A program made the translations under genes and the position numbers. A stretch of 40,894 nucleotides of DNA from Pseudonocardiales bacterium (GTDB lineage Bacteria > Actinomycetota > Actinomycetes > Mycobacteriales > Pseudonocardiaceae). Below the pieces are notes generated by a model. That model searched no databases. It was not told the origin of the DNA and saw nothing but the letters and a program-made list of their open reading frames with translations. Positions 23,347-30,611 of this stretch are shown here, piece by piece (position 1 is the stretch's first letter; each line of letters starts with the position of its first letter). The stretch spans positions 1 to 40,894 of the forward strand of contig JAFAUB010000146.1 in assembly GCA_019243635.1 (NCBI GenBank), given 5' to 3'.

Positions 23347-24543
23347 GTGGGGAAGATCGGTGGTCGCCGAAGGGTTGTGGTGGTGGGGACGGGGGCGGTC
23401 TCTTCGGCGGGCGTGGACTCGGAATCCCATGCATTGGGTCTTGTGGCTGGATGGCCGCTGTGTGAAGCGCTCGGGAGCGGGTTCGAGGAGTTCGATCATG
23501 CGATTGGCTGTCGCGTTGCGTCCATAGCGGACATCGACGGGCTGCCGAGGCATGTCAGCTTGGGGTTGCCTGCGGTCCGTGAGGCGGTCGAGGAGGCCGG
23601 ACTGTCCGATCGGGAGCGTGCTGAGGCCGATGTCGTCGCAGCGACCGCGATCAGCGCCATCGTGGAGTTGGAGGTCGCCCACCGCAGCGGGGTGGCTCCG
23701 CCGGCCGGTTGGTTCGGCTTCGACCTGTTGACCGAGCGCGTGCGGGCTGAAATGGGGATCCGTGGTCGCTCGCTGACCGTTTCCACCGGATGCACCACGT
23801 CGCTGGATGCCCTCGGCGCCGCAGTCGACGCGGTCGCCTCCGGTCGCTCCCCTCGGGTGCTGGTGGCCGCTGCGGAAGCTGCGTTGACTCCCGCGGTGGT
23901 GGCCGGCTTTCAACGCGTTGGCGCGTTGTCGACGCGACCGGTACCACCCGAGCGGGCGAGCTGCCCGTTCTCCTGTGAGCGTGACGGATTCGTGCTGGGC
24001 GAGGGTGCCGCAGCGCTGGTAGTGGAAGACGCTGAGCTGGCCGCCGCCAGAGGAGCGCGACCGGTGTTAGAAGTCTGCGGCTGGGGGTCGGTGTCGAGCG
24101 CGTATCACATGACCGGCATCCGCAAGACCGGCGAGGACATCGCCAGGTCCATCCGGCAGGCGTTGGACAACGCATGCGTTTCGGCCGGCGCGATCGACTG
24201 CATCGACGCCCATGGGTCGTCGACCCCACTCAATGACGCCAGCGAGGCTGCCGCCTTCGCCGACGTCTTCGGTAACCGGTCCGCTTCGATGCCGGTCATG
24301 GCGCAGAAGGGCGTTCTGGGCCACGCGCTGGGGGCGTCGAACCTGCTGGAGGTCGTCGGGTTGGCCGGCTTACTGCCGAAAGGAGTGCTGCCGCCGGTCA
24401 AGAACACAACCAGGGACACCCTCAACGAGCCGGTGGACCTCGTGCTCGATGAGCCCCGGCACATGCAACCCGAGTACGTCATCAAGACCAGCAGCGGCTT
24501 CTCCGGCTTACACAGCGCCTGTGTCATCCGGGTGATCTCATGA
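23347..24543 (+). CDS. Beta-ketoacyl synthase (FabF/KS-alpha-like), catalytic residues intact
   Basis: 398 aa condensing enzyme for Claisen condensation on an ACP. The nucleophile is Cys149 in STGCTTSLDALG, the first His is His289 in DAHGSSTPLND, and Lys321/His326 lie in KGVLGHALGASN, so the Cys-His-His set and Lys are complete. The N-terminus RRRVVVVGTGAVSSAG and the C-terminal SSGFSGLHSACVI are normal for FabF-type enzymes. The GTG at 23347 has AGGAGGT 10 nt upstream; GTG 23326 is an alternative. It is the first gene of the operon, and its stop overlaps the start of the KS-like/SDR fusion (ATGA), so the two proteins are probably partners. Confidence 0.92.
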   Translation: MGKIGGRRRVVVVGTGAVSSAGVDSESHALGLVAGWPLCEALGSGFEEFDHAIGCRVASIADIDGLPRHVSLGLPAVREAVEEAGLSDRERAEADVVAATAISAIVELEVAHRSGVAPPAGWFGFDLLTERVRAEMGIRGRSLTVSTGCTTSLDALGAAVDAVASGRSPRVLVAAAEAALTPAVVAGFQRVGALSTRPVPPERASCPFSCERDGFVLGEGAAALVVEDAELAAARGARPVLEVCGWGSVSSAYHMTGIRKTGEDIARSIRQALDNACVSAGAIDCIDAHGSSTPLNDASEAAAFADVFGNRSASMPVMAQKGVLGHALGASNLLEVVGLAGLLPKGVLPPVKNTTRDTLNEPVDLVLDEPRHMQPEYVIKTSSGFSGLHSACVIRVIS

Positions 24544-24565
24544 GGACGGGTGATCTCATGAGGAC
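24530..24565. repeat. 18-bp tandem duplication carrying the fusion gene's start codon
   Basis: GGGTGATCTCATGAGGAC occurs perfectly at 24530-24547 and 24548-24565. Each unit carries ATGA, so there are in-frame start codons at 24540 and 24558. The first overlaps the ketosynthase stop; the second is preceded by GAGGACGGGTGATCTC. Either could be used. Confidence 0.9.
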
Positions 24566-26276
24566 CGCGGTCGACGAACTCGAAGTGCTGGCCAGCCGGG
24601 TTCTGGTGCCGGCCGAAGGTGAGACGGTTGAGCTTTCCAGCCGGCATCCTGACCAGCCCGTCATCGAGTTGCCGGCCTTCGCCGAGGATCCCCGCCGTGC
24701 GGAGGGGGTGCCCCCACGTGTCGGCCGCCGCATCGACCGGTTCGCTGCGCTGGCGTACCAGGCGGTGGCCGACCTGGTTGCCCCGCTCGTCATGCCGGCA
24801 CCCGAGCGGGTGGGCGTCTTCTTCGCCAACACCCGCGCCGGGTGGGCTTACGCGGATCCCCAGCTGGAGTCGATGATCAGTCGAGGGCCTCGGGTGGTGC
24901 AGCCCTATTTCGTGACCGCATGGTTCCCGACAGCGGCCACCGGCGAGGTCACTATCGGGTTGGGCTTCCGAGGCTGCGCCAAGACCACGGCCGGCCGCCT
25001 GTCCGGCTTCGCCGAGGCGTTGTGGCTGGCCAGGGACGCGCTGGAACGACAGGCCCTTGACGTCGCCATCGTCGGCGCCGTTGAGTCCGTGGTCGCTCCG
25101 TTCGCGTTGCTGGACTGGCCACCGGGGCAGGGTCTGCCGACCGCGGGCGCGGCAGAGGGGGCGGCTGTCTTCGCGGTGCGGCAGCGACCGGTGACCGACC
25201 AGGGCGCAGGCGGTGCGGCACTGTTCGGCTTGCGCTACGAGGGCACCGACCGCACTACCGCCGCGGACCGGCATTGGATTCCGACTCTCAGCCTCGCGGC
25301 CGAGCTCGCGAAGCGCATCACCCAAGCCCCCGACGCGGACCGCGACATCGATGTGGCCCTGGGCGGCGGCTACCGCGTCACGGTCCGGGCACGGGTCCGG
25401 GGAGGCGGCGTGACCACGAAGGGAGCACTGGTGACTGGTATACCGACTGACTCGTCAACCCTCGGGTGCGCCGGGGACCTGCCATCTGATGGCCCGCTGA
25501 CCGGTCGTGTCGCATTGGTGACCGGGGGCAGCCGGGGAATCGGCCTCGCGTGCGCTGCCGAGCTCGGCAGGCTGGGCGCCACCGTGGTCGTCTCGGCCAC
25601 CAGCCGGGAAACTGCGTACAAAGGCCTCGCCGCACTGCGCGAGTCGGGTGTTCATCGGGTCGACGGCCAGGTGGCCGACGTACGCGACCAGGAGCAGGTC
25701 GATGCGCTTTTCGACGCCATCACCAGCGCACACGGACACTGTGACGTGCTGGTCAACAATGCCGGCATCGGTGGCATGACTCGTATTCAGGACACGCCTG
25801 ATGAGTTGTGGGACCGCATTATCGACACCAACCTCAACGGCGCGTTTCGGGTGACCCGGGCCTGGATGCTGCGTTCCGGTGCTTCCGAACGCGGCTGGGG
25901 TCGGATCATCAACATCGCCTCGACCGCGGGCAAACAGGCAGCGCCGCTGGGGCTGGCGTACTCGGCGAGCAAACACGGGCTGGTCGGGATGACGCGGACG
26001 CTGGCCGCTGACCTGGCGGGCACCGGCATCACCGTCAACGCCGTGTGTCCCGGCCTGGTCGACACGGACCTGAGCACGGGGGTCATCAACCAGTTGGCAG
26101 AGGCGAAGTCCATGACACCCGAGGAAGTGCTGCGGATGCGTAACAAGCTCGTCCCCATCGGCCGGCACCTGCGTCCGGAGGAGGTGGCTCGAATGGTTGG
26201 CTTTCTGGCGGTGCCGGAGGCGGACTCGATCACTGGGCAAACATTCAACGTGTGCGGGGGCATGGGAGTCTACTGA
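24540..26276 (+). CDS. Fusion: KS-like (chain-length-factor-like) domain plus SDR ketoreductase
   Basis: 578 aa. Residues about 1-300 resemble a thiolase-fold KS partner (cf. PF13723-type domains): ERVGVFFANTRAGW, VTIGLGFRGCAKTTAGRL at the nucleophile region, ALDVAIVGAVESV and AAEGAAVFAV. The two catalytic His motifs of ketosynthases are absent, so it is probably non-condensing. Residues about 320-578 are a full FabG-like SDR: TGGSRGIG (328-335), LVNNAGIGG, Ser461, Tyr474 and Lys478 in AYSASK, and a C-terminal TFNVCGGMGVY. The SDR should reduce 3-ketoacyl-ACP made by the upstream KS. One continuous frame, no frameshift. An 18-bp duplication provides a second start at 24558. Confidence 0.88.
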   Translation: MRTGDLMRTAVDELEVLASRVLVPAEGETVELSSRHPDQPVIELPAFAEDPRRAEGVPPRVGRRIDRFAALAYQAVADLVAPLVMPAPERVGVFFANTRAGWAYADPQLESMISRGPRVVQPYFVTAWFPTAATGEVTIGLGFRGCAKTTAGRLSGFAEALWLARDALERQALDVAIVGAVESVVAPFALLDWPPGQGLPTAGAAEGAAVFAVRQRPVTDQGAGGAALFGLRYEGTDRTTAADRHWIPTLSLAAELAKRITQAPDADRDIDVALGGGYRVTVRARVRGGGVTTKGALVTGIPTDSSTLGCAGDLPSDGPLTGRVALVTGGSRGIGLACAAELGRLGATVVVSATSRETAYKGLAALRESGVHRVDGQVADVRDQEQVDALFDAITSAHGHCDVLVNNAGIGGMTRIQDTPDELWDRIIDTNLNGAFRVTRAWMLRSGASERGWGRIINIASTAGKQAAPLGLAYSASKHGLVGMTRTLAADLAGTGITVNAVCPGLVDTDLSTGVINQLAEAKSMTPEEVLRMRNKLVPIGRHLRPEEVARMVGFLAVPEADSITGQTFNVCGGMGVY

Positions 26277-26323
26277 CCGCGAACAAGCCACGTCGACGGA
26301 CAACGAGCCCGGAGGAGCGAAAC

Positions 26324-26794
26324 GTGTTCGACCGCAAACCACATCCGCACGTGGAGATGCTGCGCGCCATCTATGCGGACTTGAGCCTGCTGACGGAGCT
26401 GGCGAGTGAGGATTTCGTGCTGCACGCCGCCGGGCCACGCGACATCATGCCCGTAGGGTCACGCGGCATCATGACCGGCGATTACGTCGGTAAGCGGGCC
26501 GTGCTGGCAAGGGAAACTGAGCTGTTTCGGAGATCCGGAGGGTCACTCGTCATGACCCCGGGCGACATCGTCGCCAACGATCATTTCGGCGCCGTGTTGG
26601 GCCGCCTCGCCGCGAATCGCCATGGCCACCGGTTCGAGGGCGATTTCTGCGGGCTCTGGCGATTCCAGGACGGCCATATCGTGGAACACTGGGAAAACGC
26701 TGCGGACTGGCCGGCTGTTGAACGTTTCTTCGTGGACGAATTCAACGATGAAGCCAACGCCGAACCCGCCGACATGCGTCACTCGACCGAATGA
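26324..26794 (+). CDS. NTF2-like / SnoaL-like protein 1
   Basis: 156 aa from GTG 26324 with GGAGGAG 6 nt upstream. The cone-shaped NTF2 fold is suggested by LLTELASEDFVLHAAG, an intermediate GKRAVLARETELF, and the final strands GHRFEGDFCGLWRFQDGHI (here in parts: FEGDFCGLWRF, DGHIVEHWENAADW). SnoaL-type proteins cyclise or dehydrate polyketide intermediates; many relatives have other roles. Its stop overlaps the amidohydrolase start (ATGA). Role as cyclase/dehydratase in this operon is inferred. Confidence 0.8.
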   Translation: MFDRKPHPHVEMLRAIYADLSLLTELASEDFVLHAAGPRDIMPVGSRGIMTGDYVGKRAVLARETELFRRSGGSLVMTPGDIVANDHFGAVLGRLAANRHGHRFEGDFCGLWRFQDGHIVEHWENAADWPAVERFFVDEFNDEANAEPADMRHSTE

Positions 26795-27762
26795 GGGGTG
26801 CGGTGATGACAGGACGCATCGATATCCACCACCACGCGCTGTCGGCCGACATCATCGAGCTGATGCGTGAGCTCGGGCTACCCACGCCGGGCCGGCAGTG
26901 GCACCTGAACGACACCCTCGACATGATGGACGCGAACAGGATCGAGGCTAGCGTCATATCCAATGTCATCCCCTGCGACGTGCTCGGTGACGCGACACAG
27001 GCGCATCGGCTGGCGCGACAGGTGAATGAGGCAGCCGCCGACGTGGTGAACACGCACCCGAACCGCTTCGGCTTCTTCGCGGTCCTGCCGCTGCCACATA
27101 TGGACCTCGCACTGGCGGAGGCCGCATACGCACTCGACGAACTGAGAGCCGACGGGGTGGTGCTGCTGCCGCACGGCGGCGACCACTACCTGGGCGCCCC
27201 GCTGTTCGACCCGCTGTTTGCGGAGCTGAACCGTCGCCGGGCGGTCGTCCTGGTGCACCCGCTGGACCTGCCCCAAGGCAGCGCACCAGGCGTGCCCTCG
27301 GTTTACGCGGACTACCTCCTGGACACGACGCGGGCCGCGATCAACCTGATCACATCGGGCACTCTGGCCCGCTGCCCACACGTGCAGATCATCCTGTCCC
27401 ACGCGGGCGGATTCCTGCCCTACGCAGCCACCCGCATCGAGGTCGCCGCCGGTGCCCTAGCCGATGTAGACCAAGCCACCGTGTGGGACGGTATCCGGCG
27501 CTTCTACTACGACCTGGCACTGTCGGTGCCCTCGGCGCTGCCAAGCCTGCTCGCCGCCGCCGACCCCGGTCGCATACTCTACGGAACCGACTGGAGTGGT
27601 GTCCCCGCATCGGTGGTCGAGCGCGCCGGCCACGCTCTCGATGAGACCGCCGTGCTCGACGACCTCACTCGTCAGGCGATCAACCGGGACAATGCCCTGG
27701 GCCTGCTCCCGGGCCTGGCCAGCCGCCTGAGCACCACGCCGATCCCCACCTCAGTACGGTGA
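26791..27762 (+). CDS. ACMSD-type amidohydrolase-fold enzyme, probable decarboxylase
   Basis: 323 aa (Amidohydro_2, PF04909). Metal-site residues are visible: His13 and His15 in DIHHHAL, His156 in VVLVHP, His204 in ILSHAGG and Asp267 in LYGTDW. This set matches 2-amino-3-carboxymuconate-6-semialdehyde decarboxylase, gamma-resorcylate decarboxylase and 6-methylsalicylate decarboxylase relatives. In a ketosynthase operon it may decarboxylate an aromatic or beta-keto acid product, or hydrolyse one. The start overlaps the SnoaL stop; ATG 26806 (MTGRIDIHHH) is an alternative that gives a typical N-terminus. It overlaps the next gene by GTGA. Confidence 0.87.
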   Translation: MRGAVMTGRIDIHHHALSADIIELMRELGLPTPGRQWHLNDTLDMMDANRIEASVISNVIPCDVLGDATQAHRLARQVNEAAADVVNTHPNRFGFFAVLPLPHMDLALAEAAYALDELRADGVVLLPHGGDHYLGAPLFDPLFAELNRRRAVVLVHPLDLPQGSAPGVPSVYADYLLDTTRAAINLITSGTLARCPHVQIILSHAGGFLPYAATRIEVAAGALADVDQATVWDGIRRFYYDLALSVPSALPSLLAAADPGRILYGTDWSGVPASVVERAGHALDETAVLDDLTRQAINRDNALGLLPGLASRLSTTPIPTSVR

Positions 27763-28727
27763 CTCTCAGTGAAGTGGTCCCGGGCGTGTACGCGTGGGTG
27801 CAGCCGGACGGTTCGTGGTTCATCAACAACGCGGGCGCCGTCCACGGCGGCAGCGACGTCGTCCTCATCGACACGTGCGCCACCGCGTGGCGCACTCGCC
27901 GTTTTCTCGATGCCGTCGCCGACGCGACAGGCGGGGCACCGATACGCCTCGCCGTCAATACACACTGGCACGGCGACCACACCTTCGGCAACGCGCTACT
28001 GCCGGCGTCGACGGTGCTGATCAGCCACGAGCACACCAGGAGCGAAATCCTGACCGATACCATGCTGACCACCGAGCTTCCCCCGATCTGGTCCCCGACC
28101 CCGAACTGGGGAATCTCCGAGACCCGCGCGCCCACCGTCGTCCTGTCTCATGACCTGACCCTGTTCACCGGTGAGCACCGGATCGACCTGCGCCATCCCG
28201 GCCACGAAGCGCACACGCGTGGCGATGTCGTCGCATGGCTACCCCAGCAACGGGTGCTGTTCGCTGGTGACCTGCTGTTCCACCAGGTCACGCCACTGGT
28301 CCTGCAGGGGTCGATCGCCGGTGCACTGCGTTCGACGGACTGGCTGCGTCAGTTCCCCGCAGCCCGTGTCGTCCCTGGACACGGTCCGGTCATCGACGAA
28401 GCAGAACTGGCCGAGGTCCTCGACGCGCAGACCCGTTACTACCGATTGATCCGACACACCGCGCGGGCCGGGCTAGCGGCCGGCCGCACGCCATTGCAGG
28501 CCGCCCGCGACTGCGACCTCGCGGAGTTCGCCCGGTGGCCCGACCCGCATCGGATCGTGCTGAACCTGCACCGCGCATACGCCGACGCCACCGGAGACGC
28601 GTTTGACCTGATGAAAGCGTTCACCGATGCCATCACCTTCAACGGTGGCCCGTTCGACTGCGCCGTCGACCATGAAACTCGGGTGCCGGGTTTTCGTGAT
28701 ATCAGCGCACCCGACCCGACGAGATAG
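27759..28727 (+). CDS. MBL-fold metallohydrolase
   Basis: 322 aa. The metal motif HWHGDH is at 69-74, further ligands are in LRHPGHEAHTRGDVVAW and LFAGDLLF, and the last His in VVPGHGPV. The C-terminal about 110 residues form a helical extension (ARAGLAAGRTPLQAARDCDL) as in quinoprotein-relay-like MBL proteins. In polyketide systems MBL-fold enzymes can release acyl chains from the carrier protein; here that is a reasonable guess given the ACP and the absence of any other thioesterase. GTG start at 27759 overlaps the previous stop. Confidence 0.87.
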   Translation: MTLSEVVPGVYAWVQPDGSWFINNAGAVHGGSDVVLIDTCATAWRTRRFLDAVADATGGAPIRLAVNTHWHGDHTFGNALLPASTVLISHEHTRSEILTDTMLTTELPPIWSPTPNWGISETRAPTVVLSHDLTLFTGEHRIDLRHPGHEAHTRGDVVAWLPQQRVLFAGDLLFHQVTPLVLQGSIAGALRSTDWLRQFPAARVVPGHGPVIDEAELAEVLDAQTRYYRLIRHTARAGLAAGRTPLQAARDCDLAEFARWPDPHRIVLNLHRAYADATGDAFDLMKAFTDAITFNGGPFDCAVDHETRVPGFRDISAPDPTR

Positions 28728-28778
28728 ACGGGCGCCGCCAGCTCGATACCGACTGATGAACCGATGTGGAGGATCGGC

Positions 28779-29213
28779 ATGAGTGACACCCGAGCCGACG
28801 CGGATACGATTCGCGCCCTGGAGAAGCAGCGATTCTGCGCTATGCGGGACGGCGATGTCGATGTGCTCGACGCGCTGTACACCGACGAGATGTGCTACAC
28901 GCACTCCAACGCTACCCGTGACACCAAGGCCTCTTTGCTGGCGAAGATCCGGGACCAGGAACTGCGTTGCACGGATGTGGTCCACGAGCCAGAGGATCAC
29001 GTCGTCGTCATCGGTGACACGGCGGTCGCGACCGGGCGGGTGATCGGGACGGTGTACGTGAACGGTATCGCCTTCAAGCAGTGCAACCGAGCACTGGCGG
29101 TGTGGACCCGGCAGGGCGGGCGCTGGCGGCTGATCGCCTACCAGTCAACGCCCATCCCGCCGGTTGAGGGGGGTCCCGACCAGGATGACCGGAGCAGGAG
29201 AGGTACGCCATGA
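28779..29213 (+). CDS. NTF2-like (DUF4440/SnoaL-like) protein 2
   Basis: 144 aa. The start at 28779 has GGAGGA 5 nt upstream; ATG 28764 is less likely. Pattern: TIRALEKQRFCAMRDGDVDVLDALYTDE (in parts: IRALEKQRFCAM, DVDVLDALY), THSNATRDTKASLL, DTAVATGRVIGTV, ALAVWTRQGGRWRLIAYQSTP, typical of DUF4440 proteins such as ketosteroid-isomerase-like enzymes. It is a second small NTF2-like protein in the operon, quite different from the first. It could isomerise or cyclise an intermediate. The stop overlaps the next start (ATGA). Confidence 0.82.
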   Translation: MSDTRADADTIRALEKQRFCAMRDGDVDVLDALYTDEMCYTHSNATRDTKASLLAKIRDQELRCTDVVHEPEDHVVVIGDTAVATGRVIGTVYVNGIAFKQCNRALAVWTRQGGRWRLIAYQSTPIPPVEGGPDQDDRSRRGTP

Positions 29214-30244
29214 GATTGGGTTCTCGACGCGCGCGAGGGCGTGATGGCCAACTGGTCCTGGTGAGTCCGGATCTGCGGCGGGCACTGCCGGTCGATGAGA
29301 TCGCGCCGACGTTGCAGGACGCGCTGGAGCGGTGGACAGAGATCGAGGATGCGCTGCGAACGGCCGACGAGCGATTACGGTCGGGCTGGGTGGCAGGGGT
29401 GGAACTCGCCGGGGGCGATCTGCTGGCGCCGCTGCCACGGGCGTACGCGTGGGTCGACTGCGGTGCCTACACGAACCTGATCGAGCTGGCCTGCCAGATG
29501 CAGGGCTCCGAGCCGCCCGATCCGGCGCGCGCCAGCCACCCACCGTTCTACGACGGCGTTTCCAGCCGGTTCATCGCCAGCGGCGAGCCACTGGCGACGT
29601 TGGGCAGCGACGAGTTGGACATCGAGGCCGAGCTGGCCTTCGTGCTTGCCGACGTCGAGCTCGGCACCTCGGCCAAGGAAGCAGGTTCCGCCATTATCGG
29701 GGTCACCGTCGTGAATGACGTCAGCCTCCGCGACGTGCTCCGCGACGATCTGGCCGCCGGGATGGGGATCTATCACGCCAAACCGCTGTGCAGCATGGCG
29801 CCCACCATCGTGACCCTGGACGAACTGGGTGATGCCTGGGATGGCGAACACGTGCACGCACAGATGCACAGCTGGGTGAACCGCCGGTTGATCGGACACC
29901 CGGACACCGCAGTGGATATCGTCGCCACGGTACCCGAGTTGATCGCCCAGGCGGCCAGAACCAGGCCGCTGACCGCCGGCACGGTGCTAGGCACCGGTAC
30001 GGTGTCCAACCGCGATCCCAAGGTCGGCGCCGCGTGCATCATCGAGCAGCGGATCCGGGAGACCCTGGACGAGGGTTTCCCCACGACCCGGTTCCTGCGG
30101 CCAGGTGACGAACTGGTCATCGACCTGCGCGTGGGTGACCGCTCGGTGGCCGGGGCACTCCACCACACCATCGTGCCGGACCAGGTGGCCGGCTGTGGCA
30201 TCGACGAGCGACCGGTCGGCGTGCACAGCCCTCATCCATCCTGA
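29210..30244 (+). CDS. Fumarylacetoacetate hydrolase (FAH) superfamily enzyme
   Basis: 344 aa. The divalent-metal signature of the FAH superfamily is present with the right spacing: Glu139 and Glu141 in DIEAELAFVL and Asp170 in VVNDVSLRD; a later TVLGTGTVSNRD is the usual substrate-loop region, and FLRPGDELVIDL precedes the end. Family members cleave C-C bonds of 1,3-diketones, decarboxylate, or hydrate 2-keto acids. In this operon a diketone made by the ketosynthase could be the substrate; this is inferred. The N-terminal about 90 residues form the extra domain seen in longer FAH proteins. Confidence 0.87.
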   Translation: MRLGSRRARGRDGQLVLVSPDLRRALPVDEIAPTLQDALERWTEIEDALRTADERLRSGWVAGVELAGGDLLAPLPRAYAWVDCGAYTNLIELACQMQGSEPPDPARASHPPFYDGVSSRFIASGEPLATLGSDELDIEAELAFVLADVELGTSAKEAGSAIIGVTVVNDVSLRDVLRDDLAAGMGIYHAKPLCSMAPTIVTLDELGDAWDGEHVHAQMHSWVNRRLIGHPDTAVDIVATVPELIAQAARTRPLTAGTVLGTGTVSNRDPKVGAACIIEQRIRETLDEGFPTTRFLRPGDELVIDLRVGDRSVAGALHHTIVPDQVAGCGIDERPVGVHSPHPS

Positions 30245-30298
30245 ACCATGCGCAAGCTGCGCTCGACCGAGCAGACGAAACCGAGAAGGGAACAACCA

Positions 30299-30544
30299 GT
30301 GACAGACGACGCGGAGATCCTTGCCGGCTTTGCTGAGATCCTCAAAGAGGCCACAGCCGGTACGGCGCAGAATGTGACCGCAGAGAAGTCGTTCGTGAAG
30401 GACCTGGACATCGACTCACTGACCATGGTGGAGATCGCCGTCCTGGTAGAGACGAAGTTCGGCGTGAAGATCCCGGACAACGAACTCGTCGACCTCGAGA
30501 CCGTCGGGGACGCGGTGAACTACGTTTCCGCGAACTCCAGGTAG
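30299..30544 (+). CDS. Acyl carrier protein
   Basis: 81 aa, acidic, four-helix. The phosphopantetheine site is Ser40 in DLDIDSLTMVEIAV, followed by KFGVKIPDNELVDLETVGDAV, closely following fatty-acid-type ACPs. The GTG at 30299 has AAGGGA 7 nt upstream; an ATG at 30248 would add 17 basic residues and is unlikely. A dedicated ACP shows that the operon works on carrier-bound chains. It sits between the FAH gene and the carboxylase gene. Confidence 0.93.
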   Translation: MTDDAEILAGFAEILKEATAGTAQNVTAEKSFVKDLDIDSLTMVEIAVLVETKFGVKIPDNELVDLETVGDAVNYVSANSR

Positions 30545-30611
30545 CGATGGACACCGAACGCGACGGTTGGCGTCCTGCGCGCGCCGGAACCTCATCTTGA
30601 GGAGTGATGAG

